A stretch of DNA of 64,000 bases from Paraburkholderia lycopersici. Its GTDB lineage: Bacteria; Pseudomonadota; Gammaproteobacteria; Burkholderiales; Burkholderiaceae. The notes beneath the pieces are model-generated. The model was not told the origin of the DNA and did no database searches. It saw only the letters and a list, made by a program, of their open reading frames with translations. Positions 54,751 through 64,000 of this stretch are shown here, piece by piece (the stretch's first letter is position 1; every line of letters starts with the position of its first letter). The DNA lies in assembly GCF_900096975.1 (NCBI RefSeq), contig NZ_FMYQ01000001.1, positions 496,001 to 560,000 of the forward strand. Reading direction: 5' to 3'. The translations under genes were made by a program, and so were the position numbers.

Positions 54751-55395
54751 ATGCATTATTTCGCCACGTTGCTGCAGATCGCTGTCGTCTATCTGTTCGC
54801 GCTCATCAGCCCCGGCCCGAACTTCTTCATGGTGACGCAACTTTCGCTCGCCGGCCGGCGCGGCCTGGGCGTCGCCTCGGCGGCGGGCGTGGGCGTCGGC
54901 TCCACGCTCTGGGCCGCCCTCGCCATGCTCGGCTTCGCCGCCGTGCTGCAGCAGGTCGGCTGGCTCTACAACGGCGTGCGCGTGGCGGGCGCGCTCTATC
55001 TCGTGTGGTTCGGCGTCAAGCTGCTGCGCTCGGGCGTGCGGCGCGAGCTGGCCGCCGCGGCGCGGGCTGTCAGCGCGCCGCCGCCGCCGGCCGACCGGCG
55101 CGCCTGGCTGCGCACGTGGCGCGCGGGGCTCATCACCTGCCTCACGAACCCGAAATCGTGCGTGTTCTGGACCAGCGTGTTTGCGGCGGTGTTTCCGGCC
55201 CATCCGCCGATGTGGTTCTACGGCATCGCGCTCGGCACGGTCGCGGCAATGTCGTTCGGCTGGCATTGCAGCCTCGCCTTCCTGTTCGCCGACGACCGAA
55301 CACAGCGCGGCTACCGGCGCCTGCGCCGTCCGATCGACGCATTTTGCGGCGCCGCGCTGATCGGGCTCGGCGTGAAGCTCGCGGCCGACCGCTGA
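54751..55395 (+). CDS. LysE-family amino acid exporter
   Basis: A 214-residue RhtB/LysE translocator with about six helices. FALISPGPNFFMVTQLSLAG carries the family's SPGPN motif, and ITCLTNPKSCVFWTSVFAAV the NPK motif of the second half. These proteins export amino acids such as homoserine, threonine or lysine in exchange for protons. ATG 54751 begins the first helix; an in-frame ATG at 54727 adds eight residues. It stands alone before the long fpr leader. Confidence 0.9.
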   Translation: MHYFATLLQIAVVYLFALISPGPNFFMVTQLSLAGRRGLGVASAAGVGVGSTLWAALAMLGFAAVLQQVGWLYNGVRVAGALYLVWFGVKLLRSGVRRELAAAARAVSAPPPPADRRAWLRTWRAGLITCLTNPKSCVFWTSVFAAVFPAHPPMWFYGIALGTVAAMSFGWHCSLAFLFADDRTQRGYRRLRRPIDAFCGAALIGLGVKLAADR

Positions 55396-55960
55396 GCGCG
55401 CCGCGGCGCTCCGCCGCACTAGCGAAAATGGCGCGATCTCGCTTGCATCTGCGGCCAAAAGCGAGGGCCGAAACTGCCCCGCCAGCAGGGTCAATGCTGC
55501 GGGCTGTCAGACCTTCCGGTATTATTTAGCCGAAATTTCGCACGCGCGCGTCGTACCTGGCGCGCCTTGCATGCGGCACGAGAACCCGCTCTCGCGGGTC
55601 CCGGCAAAGCTTGGTGCGGCCCGCGAGGCCGGACGAGGCAAGAAGCGCCGCCACCCTGGCCCATCGCCAGCCGTTCCCGCCATGCCCGCGTGCGGGTGCC
55701 AGCAAACCGCCGCAGCGGGTCACCCTCCCTTGCAGCGCCGATGGTCCAAGCGGGTCCGCCAGGTCCTCGCGGTCCGGGCGCGGTAAAATGGCGGATTGCG
55801 CCTCGTTCGCAACGGGGCGGCTGGCAAAACCGTGGACTTGCCTGCCTGGCGTCGAGCCAGGCAGCCGGGCCCCAAGCATTTCGTCAAGCTACGCTGTACT
55901 GGACAGCAGGCCGGCAGGACCGCTGCAATCTGGCGGCGCTTGTTTCGCACTTCAGGAACC
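55396..55960. other. Intergenic region and long leader of fpr
   Basis: 565 bases. It contains a TAAAAT box (55784-55789) that would give fpr a leader of about 165 bases, a hairpin at 55842-55864 (CTGCCTGGC/GCCAGGCAG) and an earlier one at 55584-55599 (ACCCGC/GCGGGT). No gene is supported on either strand. Confidence 0.5.
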
Positions 55961-56731
55961 ATGAGCAAATTCACCGAAGAAACCGTTCTGAGCGTCCATC
56001 ACTGGACCGACACGCTTTTCAGCTTCACCTGCACGCGCGACCAGGCCCTGCGTTTCGACAACGGCCAGTTCACGATGGTCGGCCTCGAAGTGGAAGGCAA
56101 GCCGCTGATGCGCGCGTACTCGCTCGCGAGCGCGAACTACGAGGAGCACCTCGAGTTTCTGAGCATCAAGGTGCCGGACGGCCCGCTCACGTCGCGCCTG
56201 CAGCACCTGAAGGTCGGCGACAAGGTTCTGATCGGCAAGAAGCCCGTGGGCACGCTGGTGGCAGACAACCTGCTGCCAGGCAAGGTCCTGTGGCTGCTTT
56301 CCACCGGCACGGGCCTCGCGCCCTTCATGTCGATCATCAAGGACCCGGACATTTACGACCGCTTCGACAAGATCGTGCTCACGCACACCTGCCGTTTCAT
56401 CGACGAACTCGCGTACAAGGACTTCATCACCAAGGAACTGCGCGATCATGAGTACCTCGGCGAAATCGTGCGCGAGAAGCTGGTGTACTACCCGACCGTC
56501 ACGCGCGAAGTGTTCGACAACCGCGGCCGCATCACCGAACTGATCGACACGAAGAAGCTGTTCGAAGACCTCGACCTGCCGCCGTTCTCGCCGGAGCGGG
56601 ACCGCATCATGCTCTGCGGCAGCACGCACATGCTGCGCGACACCGTCGAGCTACTCGAAAAGGCCGGCCTCAAGGAAGGCAGCAACAACGAGCCGGGCCA
56701 CTACGTGGTGGAAAAGGCGTTCGTCGGTTAA
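55961..56731 (+). CDS. fpr: Ferredoxin--NADP+ reductase
   Basis: The 256-residue flavoprotein is a bacterial Fpr. RAYSLASANYEEHLEFLSIK is the FAD-binding RxYS motif. LWLLSTGTGLAPFMSIIKDP is the NADP-binding glycine motif and IMLCGSTHMLRD the nicotinamide site. The chain ends HYVVEKAFVG, the subclass I tail. It moves electrons between NADPH and ferredoxin or flavodoxin, supporting Fe-S repair and oxidative stress defence. AGGA lies upstream of ATG 55961. A strong terminator follows at 56763. Confidence 0.94.
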   Translation: MSKFTEETVLSVHHWTDTLFSFTCTRDQALRFDNGQFTMVGLEVEGKPLMRAYSLASANYEEHLEFLSIKVPDGPLTSRLQHLKVGDKVLIGKKPVGTLVADNLLPGKVLWLLSTGTGLAPFMSIIKDPDIYDRFDKIVLTHTCRFIDELAYKDFITKELRDHEYLGEIVREKLVYYPTVTREVFDNRGRITELIDTKKLFEDLDLPPFSPERDRIMLCGSTHMLRDTVELLEKAGLKEGSNNEPGHYVVEKAFVG

Positions 56732-56762
56732 GCGCGAGCCCCTCGGCCGCCCGAATCGCAGA

Positions 56763-56790
56763 ACCGGAGCCTCGCGCTCCGGTTTTTTTT
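56763..56790 (+). terminator. Intrinsic terminator of fpr
   Basis: Perfect 8-bp stem (56763-56770 with 56776-56783) with a five-base loop, followed by a T-run to 56790. Confidence 0.9.
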
Positions 56791-57137
56791 CGTCTGTACG
56801 TCTTGGCCCGCGCCCTTTATTTAGTCGCTCATGCGGTTACAGTTGTCACACAACAGCGGTAACTTTCCTGTCGGTGTTTTTCCTACATGACAACGGCCTG
56901 CGACTTAATGCTACACCTTAGATTCTTTCGCTAACCCTTGTCCAATCTGAAGTTTTTCTTTTTTTTAAGATATTATCGCAGTGCAACATATGGGACATCC
57001 GACCGCATCGGGGCCAAGGCCCGATTGTTACCGGATGTAAATTTCGTTACGCTGCGCCGTGCTGTCAGCGACCACGCCGGGAGGGTCCGACGTCGGCGGA
57101 GACTGTCAGCGGAAACCGGTTTCTGAACGGGAGAATG
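56791..57137. other. AT-rich intergenic region before the two-component genes
   Basis: About 350 bases, notably A/T-rich around 56930-57000. No gene is supported. The base composition suits an H-NS target or a regulated promoter for the kinase operon. Confidence 0.45.
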
Positions 57138-58109
57138 ATGGACACGTCGAGACACGCCGCGCCGAACGCGTGCACGCCAGGCGGCGATGCATCGCGCGCC
57201 GCCCATGCCGCCGACGGACTCGCCTTCCTTGCCCGCTTTGCCGCCAACGAAGCGGCCACGCTGACCGAGCTCGAAGACCTCGTGCTGATGCAGCGGCAAA
57301 TTGCCGCGCCAGCGCGCGGCGCCGCGCGGCGCACGCGCCGTTCCCGCGCCAGCGACGCCAACACCCACGCCAATCAGGCGATCCACGCCGACGAGGCCGC
57401 GCGTCGCCGTCTGGCGCGCGAGTTGCATGACAGCGTCGGCGCGGAACTCGCCGCCACGCGCTTCGCGCTCGCCAACGTCCATACCTGGCTGCCCGCAAGC
57501 GCCCCGCCGCAATGCGCCGAGGCGCTTGCGCTCGTCGCCCGTTCACTCGACGCCGCGACCGGCGCGATGCGCCACGTGCTCGACGGCCTGCACGCGCCGC
57601 AACTCGACGCGGGCCTCGCGCCCGCGCTCGCAGCCTGGATGCGCGGCTTCGCGGCGCGCAGCGGGCTCGCCGCACAATTTGCAAGCGCCAGCGACGACGC
57701 GCGACTCGCGCGTCTGCCCGCCAACGCCGCGCTCGCCGTGTTCCGCGTCGCTCAGGAGGCGCTCGTCAACGTGGCGCGCCATGCGCAGGCCACGCGTGCC
57801 GAGGTGCGGCTCGAAAGCACAGCGCGCCATCTCACGCTCACCGTTGCCGACGACGGCATCGGTCTCGCACGCCGCGGCCCGGCGCATCGTCGCGGCGGGG
57901 CCGGTCACTACGGCCTCGCCGGCATGCGCGAACGCTGCGCCGCCTTCGGCGGCTCGCTGCGCGCCGCCAGCGGCGGCATCGCGCATGCGCATGACGATGC
58001 GACCCAGCGCGGCACGACGGTACGCGCCCGCTTCGCCTGGGACGCGCTGCTCGCCGCGTCCGCCCATCCCGCCTCGCCCGTCATCCTGCCAGAAGGCGCC
58101 CGCTCATGA
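57138..58109 (+). CDS. Soluble NarL-type sensor histidine kinase (HPK7)
   Basis: The 323-residue kinase has the NarX-like H-box RRLARELHDSVGAELAATRF with His97. A dimerisation helix pair follows, then the ATPase domain with FRVAQEALVNVARHAQATRA (N-box) and LTVADDGIGLARR (G1), GHYGLAGMRERCAAFGG. The first 90 residues contain no membrane helix and no recognised sensor domain, so its stimulus is unknown and it is likely cytoplasmic. ATG 57138 is preferred because GGGAG is too close to the ATG at 57135. Its stop overlaps the regulator start by ATGA. Confidence 0.88.
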   Translation: MDTSRHAAPNACTPGGDASRAAHAADGLAFLARFAANEAATLTELEDLVLMQRQIAAPARGAARRTRRSRASDANTHANQAIHADEAARRRLARELHDSVGAELAATRFALANVHTWLPASAPPQCAEALALVARSLDAATGAMRHVLDGLHAPQLDAGLAPALAAWMRGFAARSGLAAQFASASDDARLARLPANAALAVFRVAQEALVNVARHAQATRAEVRLESTARHLTLTVADDGIGLARRGPAHRRGGAGHYGLAGMRERCAAFGGSLRAASGGIAHAHDDATQRGTTVRARFAWDALLAASAHPASPVILPEGARS

Positions 58110-58762
58110 CCCATCGCATCCTGCTCGTCGACGACCATGCAGTCGTGCGCCAGGGCGTCCGCCAGTTGCTGATCGATCGCGGCATCGCCAGCGAAGTCAT
58201 CGAGGCGCAGACCGGCGCCGAGGCGCTCGCCGCCATCGCGAAGCATGCCTGCGACGTGGTCCTGCTCGACATCTCGCTGCCGGACATGAACGGCGTCGAG
58301 GTGCTCAAGCGCGCGAAGAAAAAGGCGCCGCGCGTGCCGGTGCTGATGTTCTCGATGTATCGCGAGGATCAATACGCGGTGCGCGCGCTGAAGGCCGGCG
58401 CGGCCGGCTATCTCTCGAAGACGGTGGACGCCGCGCAGATGATCGCCGCGATCCAGCAGGTCGCCGCGGGCCGCAAGTACGTGAGCCCGGCGATGGCGGA
58501 GGCGCTTGCGGACTACGTGCTGGTGGACGGCGAGCAACTGCCGCACGAAAAGCTCTCCGACCGCGAATACCAGACGCTGTGCATGCTCGCCTCGGGCAAG
58601 CGCCTGACCGACATCGCGCACGCCCTCTCGCTCTCGGTGAAGACCGTCAGCGTCTACCGCACGCGGCTGCTCGAAAAGATGAAGCTCACCAACAACGCCG
58701 AGCTGACCTTCTACGTGATGAGCAACCGGCTCGTCGATCTCTCGCCCACCGTCAGCGCCTGA
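58106..58762 (+). CDS. NarL/FixJ-family response regulator
   Basis: The 218-residue regulator pairs with the kinase before it. The receiver domain has phospho-acceptor Asp55 (VLLDISLPDMNG), acidic pair Asp9-Asp10 (ILLVDDHAVVRQG) and Lys in GYLSKTVDAAQM. The C-terminal LuxR-type helix-turn-helix reads SDREYQTLCMLASGKRLTDI, SLSVKTVSVYRTRLLEKM. Phosphorylation would drive dimerisation and promoter binding. Start codon overlaps the kinase stop. Its targets are not identified; the following permease lies about 300 bases downstream. Confidence 0.93.
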   Translation: MTHRILLVDDHAVVRQGVRQLLIDRGIASEVIEAQTGAEALAAIAKHACDVVLLDISLPDMNGVEVLKRAKKKAPRVPVLMFSMYREDQYAVRALKAGAAGYLSKTVDAAQMIAAIQQVAAGRKYVSPAMAEALADYVLVDGEQLPHEKLSDREYQTLCMLASGKRLTDIAHALSLSVKTVSVYRTRLLEKMKLTNNAELTFYVMSNRLVDLSPTVSA

Positions 58763-59060
58763 TTGTTGCAGGCCCCTGCGACATCAAGGCGGCCTTCTCG
58801 CCATACTCGGTCGATCCGGAAATGGCTTCCGCCGTTTGCGCGGGTCCCGGCAAGGATCGCGCGCGCACGCGCCGGTTGGCGGCGTAATCATCCGCGCGAG
58901 GCCAGCATTTCCGCCCCGGCTCAAGCCGGCTCGGACGCGACATCCGCTAAAATTTAGGGTTTTCCCCAGACATCCGGCACGCGAAGCCGATGAAGGCAGG
59001 CGAGTCGCGCCGGCTTCACGTCCTCGCGCGTTTTCGTTTTACGTGGAGTTCCCCCGCCAA
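58763..59060. other. Intergenic region before the permease gene
   Basis: 298 bases. TAAAATTTAGGGTT near 58945-58960 may be part of the permease promoter. No gene or clear hairpin was found. Confidence 0.4.
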
Positions 59061-60473
59061 ATGTCCCTCTTTCGCAAGAAGAATATCGAGCACATGCTGC
59101 AGGCCAGCGCCCAGGGCGCCGGTCTGAAAAAGGCGCTCGGCGCGCTAGACCTCACCTTTCTCGGCATCGGCGCGATCATCGGCACCGGCATCTTCGTGCT
59201 GACCGGCACGGGCGCCGTGCAGGCCGGCCCGGCGCTCATGGTCTCGTTCCTCATCGCCGCCGTGGCCTGCTGCTTCGCCGCGCTCGCCTACGCCGAATTC
59301 GCCTCGACCATTCCCGTGGCCGGCTCGATCTACACCTACTCGTACGCAACGCTCGGCGAACTGGCCGCGTGGGTGATCGGCTGGGACCTGATGCTCGAGT
59401 ACGGGCTCGCCACCTCGGCGGTCTCGGTCGGCTGGTCGGGCTATCTGCAGTCGCTGCTCTCGGGCTTCGGTCTCACGCTGCCGGCGGCGCTCACCGCCGC
59501 GCCGGGCGCCGTGCCCGGCGTGCACACGCTCTTCAACCTGCCCGCCTTCCTCGTGATGATGGCCATCACCGCGCTGCTTTCCGTGGGCGTGCGCGAATCC
59601 ACGCGCATCAACAACGTCATGGTGGCGATCAAGGTGACCGTGGTGCTGCTCGTGATCGCCGTCGGCGCGTTCCACGTCACGCCCGCGAACTGGCATCCGT
59701 TCATGCCCAACGGCTGGAACGGCGTGTTCGGCGCCGCGGCCGTGATGTTCTTTGCGTTCATCGGCTTCGATTCGGTCTCTTCGGCCGCCGAAGAGGTCAA
59801 GAATCCCAGGCGCGACCTGCCGATCGGCATCATCGCCTCGCTCGCCGTGTGCGCGGTGCTCTACGTCGCCGTGGCGGCGGTCGTGACCGGCATCGTCCCC
59901 TCGGCGCAGTTCGCTCATGTCGGCCACCCGGTTTCGTTCGCATTGCAGGTGGCGGGCCAGAAGTGGGCCGCGGGCTTCATCGATCTGGGCGCCGTGCTCG
60001 GCATGCTCACCGTGATCCTCGTGATGAGCTACGGCCAGACCCGCATCATCTATGCGATGTCGCGCGACGGCCTCCTGCCCGCGAAGCTTTCGAAGGTGCA
60101 TCCGCGCTTCGCCACGCCGTTCTTCACAACCTGGCTCGTGGGCATCTTCTTCGGCCTGATCGGCGCGCTCGTGCCGCTCAACGTGCTCGCGGAACTCATC
60201 AACATCGGCACGCTCGCGGCGTTCTCGATGGTGTCGATCGCCGTGCTCGTCCTGCGCAAGACGCATCCGCATCTGCCGCGCGCGTTCCGCTGCCCCGGCG
60301 TGCCCGTGGTGCCGATTCTCGCCGTGGGCTCGTGCCTGTTCCTGATGATCAACCTGCAGGCGCTCACGTGGGCCGCGTTCCTGATCTGGACCGCGTTTGG
60401 CCTTCTCGTCTACTTCGGCTATTCGCGCCATCGCTCGCGCCTCGCGCACGCGCCGCACGCGCATCACGACTAG
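59061..60473 (+). CDS. APC-family amino acid permease (CAT-type)
   Basis: The 470-residue membrane protein has about twelve helices and the APC consensus: LTFLGIGAIIGTGIFVLTGT in helix 1 (the unwound substrate site), YAEFASTIPVAGSIYTYSYA, and FFAFIGFDSVSSAAEEVKNP, the cationic-amino-acid-transporter signature. It imports amino acids; YfnA and human CAT relatives suggest basic or branched substrates. ATG 59061 follows GGAG at rather long range (12 bases), so initiation may be modest. A terminator lies at 60544. It is preceded by the two-component pair. Confidence 0.9.
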   Translation: MSLFRKKNIEHMLQASAQGAGLKKALGALDLTFLGIGAIIGTGIFVLTGTGAVQAGPALMVSFLIAAVACCFAALAYAEFASTIPVAGSIYTYSYATLGELAAWVIGWDLMLEYGLATSAVSVGWSGYLQSLLSGFGLTLPAALTAAPGAVPGVHTLFNLPAFLVMMAITALLSVGVRESTRINNVMVAIKVTVVLLVIAVGAFHVTPANWHPFMPNGWNGVFGAAAVMFFAFIGFDSVSSAAEEVKNPRRDLPIGIIASLAVCAVLYVAVAAVVTGIVPSAQFAHVGHPVSFALQVAGQKWAAGFIDLGAVLGMLTVILVMSYGQTRIIYAMSRDGLLPAKLSKVHPRFATPFFTTWLVGIFFGLIGALVPLNVLAELINIGTLAAFSMVSIAVLVLRKTHPHLPRAFRCPGVPVVPILAVGSCLFLMINLQALTWAAFLIWTAFGLLVYFGYSRHRSRLAHAPHAHHD

Positions 60474-60543
60474 CGAGCACGCATCGTGGCGACGTCCGCG
60501 TTCGCCGACGCTTGAACGCCAATTATCGCTGCGCTGCAACGCA

Positions 60544-60578
60544 ACGGCCCGCTCCGGTCTTCGGCGCGGGCCGTTTTT
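60544..60578 (+). terminator. Intrinsic terminator of the permease gene
   Basis: Nine-base stem ACGGCCCGC with GCGGGCCGT (60544-60552 with 60566-60574), then TTTT. It lies 70 bases after the permease stop. Confidence 0.85.
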
Positions 60579-60979
60579 CATGGCGTGCCGCATCGCTCGC
60601 GGCGGGTAAAACCCCGCGCAGCGCAATCCGGCAAATTGTGCTTTACTGTCCGGGCGTCACCCCAGGCTTCACTGAACAGCAAGGCACCAGCCGGACCCAG
60701 ATTCCGCTCCACCCGCTTCGCCCGAACCGCCGCCGCGTTTTTGCGCGGCAGCGTGCGTTGCGCGCGCAATGAGGCGCAATGCGTTAGACGGGCGAGTTTT
60801 CTGCGGGCGGTTATGGCGGTGGATTCAGTGTAAAAAAGCGGGCCCAGGCAGGTCTCTATATCCCGTCACGTTGTATGGGACCGGAGTCAAAGCGCAGCGC
60901 CACTTCTGGCGACGCCCTTCGGGCGCGGGACCGGATCGGGCGCCAAAGCGCCGGCTCCGGTCGACACTGGAGACAGTCA
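60579..60979. other. Leader and promoter region of the cox-like operon
   Basis: About 400 bases without a gene. The last 85 carry three consecutive stem-loops (60898-60911, 60913-60925, 60929-60962) directly before the coxS ribosome site. See findings. Confidence 0.55.
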
Positions 60980-61477
60980 ATGGCGATCAGTATCCGCCTC
61001 ACGGTCAACGGCGCGCCCGTGACCGCCGAGGTCGAACCTCACACGCTCCTCGTCCAGTTCCTGCGCGAACAGCTACGTCTCACCGGCACGCACGTCGGCT
61101 GCGACACGGCGCAATGCGGGGCCTGCACCGTCCACCTGAACGGCCGCGCGATCAAGTCGTGCAATCAGCTCGCCGTGCAATGCGACGGCATGGAGGTGAC
61201 GACGATCGAAGGTCTCGCGAAGAACGGCGCGCTGCACCCCATGCAAGCCGCGTTCCGCGAATGCCATGGCCTGCAATGCGGGTTCTGCACGCCGGGCATG
61301 GTGATGTGCGCGTCCGCGCTCGCCGCCGCCAGGCCCGACCTCACCGAAGCGGACGTGCGCGAAGGCCTGGACGGCAACTTCTGCCGCTGTACGGGCTATC
61401 ACAACATCGTGAAGGCCGTGGTCGCGGGCGCGCGCGAAATGCGCGCGGGCGCGAGCGCCGCCGCCACGGCCGCCTGA
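60980..61477 (+). CDS. Molybdenum hydroxylase small [2Fe-2S] subunit (CoxS-like)
   Basis: The 165-residue iron-sulfur subunit has two [2Fe-2S] clusters: the ferredoxin-type Cys41, Cys46, Cys49 and Cys61 ([15 protein letters not shown]), and the C-terminal four-helix cluster Cys100, Cys103, Cys135 and Cys137 ([17 protein letters not shown]). It carries electrons from the molybdenum centre to FAD. TGGAGA precedes ATG 60980. It is the first gene of coxS-coxL-coxM, the order seen in form II (CO-dehydrogenase-like) operons. Confidence 0.93.
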   Translation: MAISIRLTVNGAPVTAEVEPHTLLVQFLREQLRLTGTHVGCDTAQCGACTVHLNGRAIKSCNQLAVQCDGMEVTTIEGLAKNGALHPMQAAFRECHGLQCGFCTPGMVMCASALAAARPDLTEADVREGLDGNFCRCTGYHNIVKAVVAGAREMRAGASAAATAA

Positions 61478-61491
61478 TTCGGGAGGCCGCC

Positions 61492-63882
<2,391 letters not shown>

Positions 63883-63895
63883 GCGGAGGCGCTCC

Positions 63896-64000
63896 ATGTA
63901 CGCATTCGACTATCAGCGCGCCAGCGACGCGCAAGGCGCCGTGAAGACCCTCGCGGCCGACGCCGACGCCAGGTTCCTGGCCGGCGGCCAAAGCCTGCTC
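63896..64000 (+). CDS. Molybdenum hydroxylase FAD subunit (CoxM-like), N-terminal fragment
   Basis: Only 35 codons are in the window. MYAFDYQRASDAQGAVKTLA and then FLAGGQSLL match the start of the medium FAD-binding subunit of CO-dehydrogenase-like enzymes, where AGGQSL is the first FAD pyrophosphate loop. AGCGGAGG lies just upstream. The gene is 13 bases after coxL, completing the S-L-M operon. The remaining sequence is outside the window. Confidence 0.85.
   Translation, partial: MYAFDYQRASDAQGAVKTLAADADARFLAGGQSLL

Noticed and set aside
56938-57126. Small plus-strand frame before the histidine kinase
   Set aside because: Starts with TTG without a ribosome site, Phe/Arg-rich and of no recognisable pattern; sits in AT-rich promoter DNA.

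Overview
The window is about 64 kb of GC-rich, densely coded chromosome. It most likely comes from the Burkholderiaceae (Burkholderia, Paraburkholderia or Caballeronia type). Supporting signs are a short H-NS protein with the TWSGRGKPPRW motif, a KirBac potassium channel, DUF4148 and DUF3309 small proteins, a beta-proteobacterial porin, a fused indolepyruvate oxidoreductase and HiPIP. The genus is an inference. I see no insertion sequences, integrases, phage genes or CRISPR arrays, so this looks like ordinary accessory and core metabolic chromosome.

Region by region. 0-3.4 kb: tail of a 2-hydroxyacid dehydrogenase, HMG-CoA lyase, then a tightly coupled run of YbaK, DUF1289, MaoC-like and MBL-fold proteins. 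3.6-9.7 kb: DUF445 protein, EamA exporter, Lrp regulator, fluoroacetate-dehalogenase-like hydrolase, nitronate monooxygenase, LysR regulator. 9.8-16 kb: porin, small exported protein, bile-acid-symporter-family transporter, EAL-CBS-GGDEF protein, DUF3309. 16-20.5 kb: LacI regulator, AGE-family (mannose) isomerase and PfkB kinase, which together look like a mannose-to-fructose-6-phosphate module; then two small conserved-looking proteins. 20.7-30.6 kb: KirBac channel, fused IorAB, EAL protein, CPA1 Na+/H+ antiporter, UraA/RutG-type permease.

31-33.1 kb holds the most interesting system: a translationally coupled three-gene bufferin operon. It comprises a Cys-rich DUF2282 precursor, a DUF692 multinuclear iron oxidase and a DUF2063 partner, and is expected to make a post-translationally modified metal-binding peptide for copper handling. 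33.4-35.7 kb: DUF4148 protein, small proteins and a tRNA-Ala(CGC) with its own promoter and terminator. 35.4-39.4 kb: the conserved cluster cytochrome c, dolP, diaA and yraN, divergent from rsmI, followed by rlpA. 39.4-40.2 kb is a structured non-coding stretch with a strong minus-strand promoter.

40.2-49 kb: MBL hydrolase, exonuclease, Lrp regulator, CDF efflux pump, H-NS, HugZ-like protein, MFS transporter, LivK-type binding protein, dienelactone hydrolase. 49-56.7 kb: amidase, HiPIP, L-2-hydroxyglutarate-oxidase-like flavoprotein, two exported proteins, EEP nuclease, LysE exporter, ferredoxin-NADP reductase. 57-60.5 kb: a soluble NarL-type two-component pair and an amino acid permease. 60.9 kb to the end: coxS-coxL-coxM of a form II (AYRGAGR) molybdenum hydroxylase behind a leader with three stem-loops; coxM is cut by the window edge.
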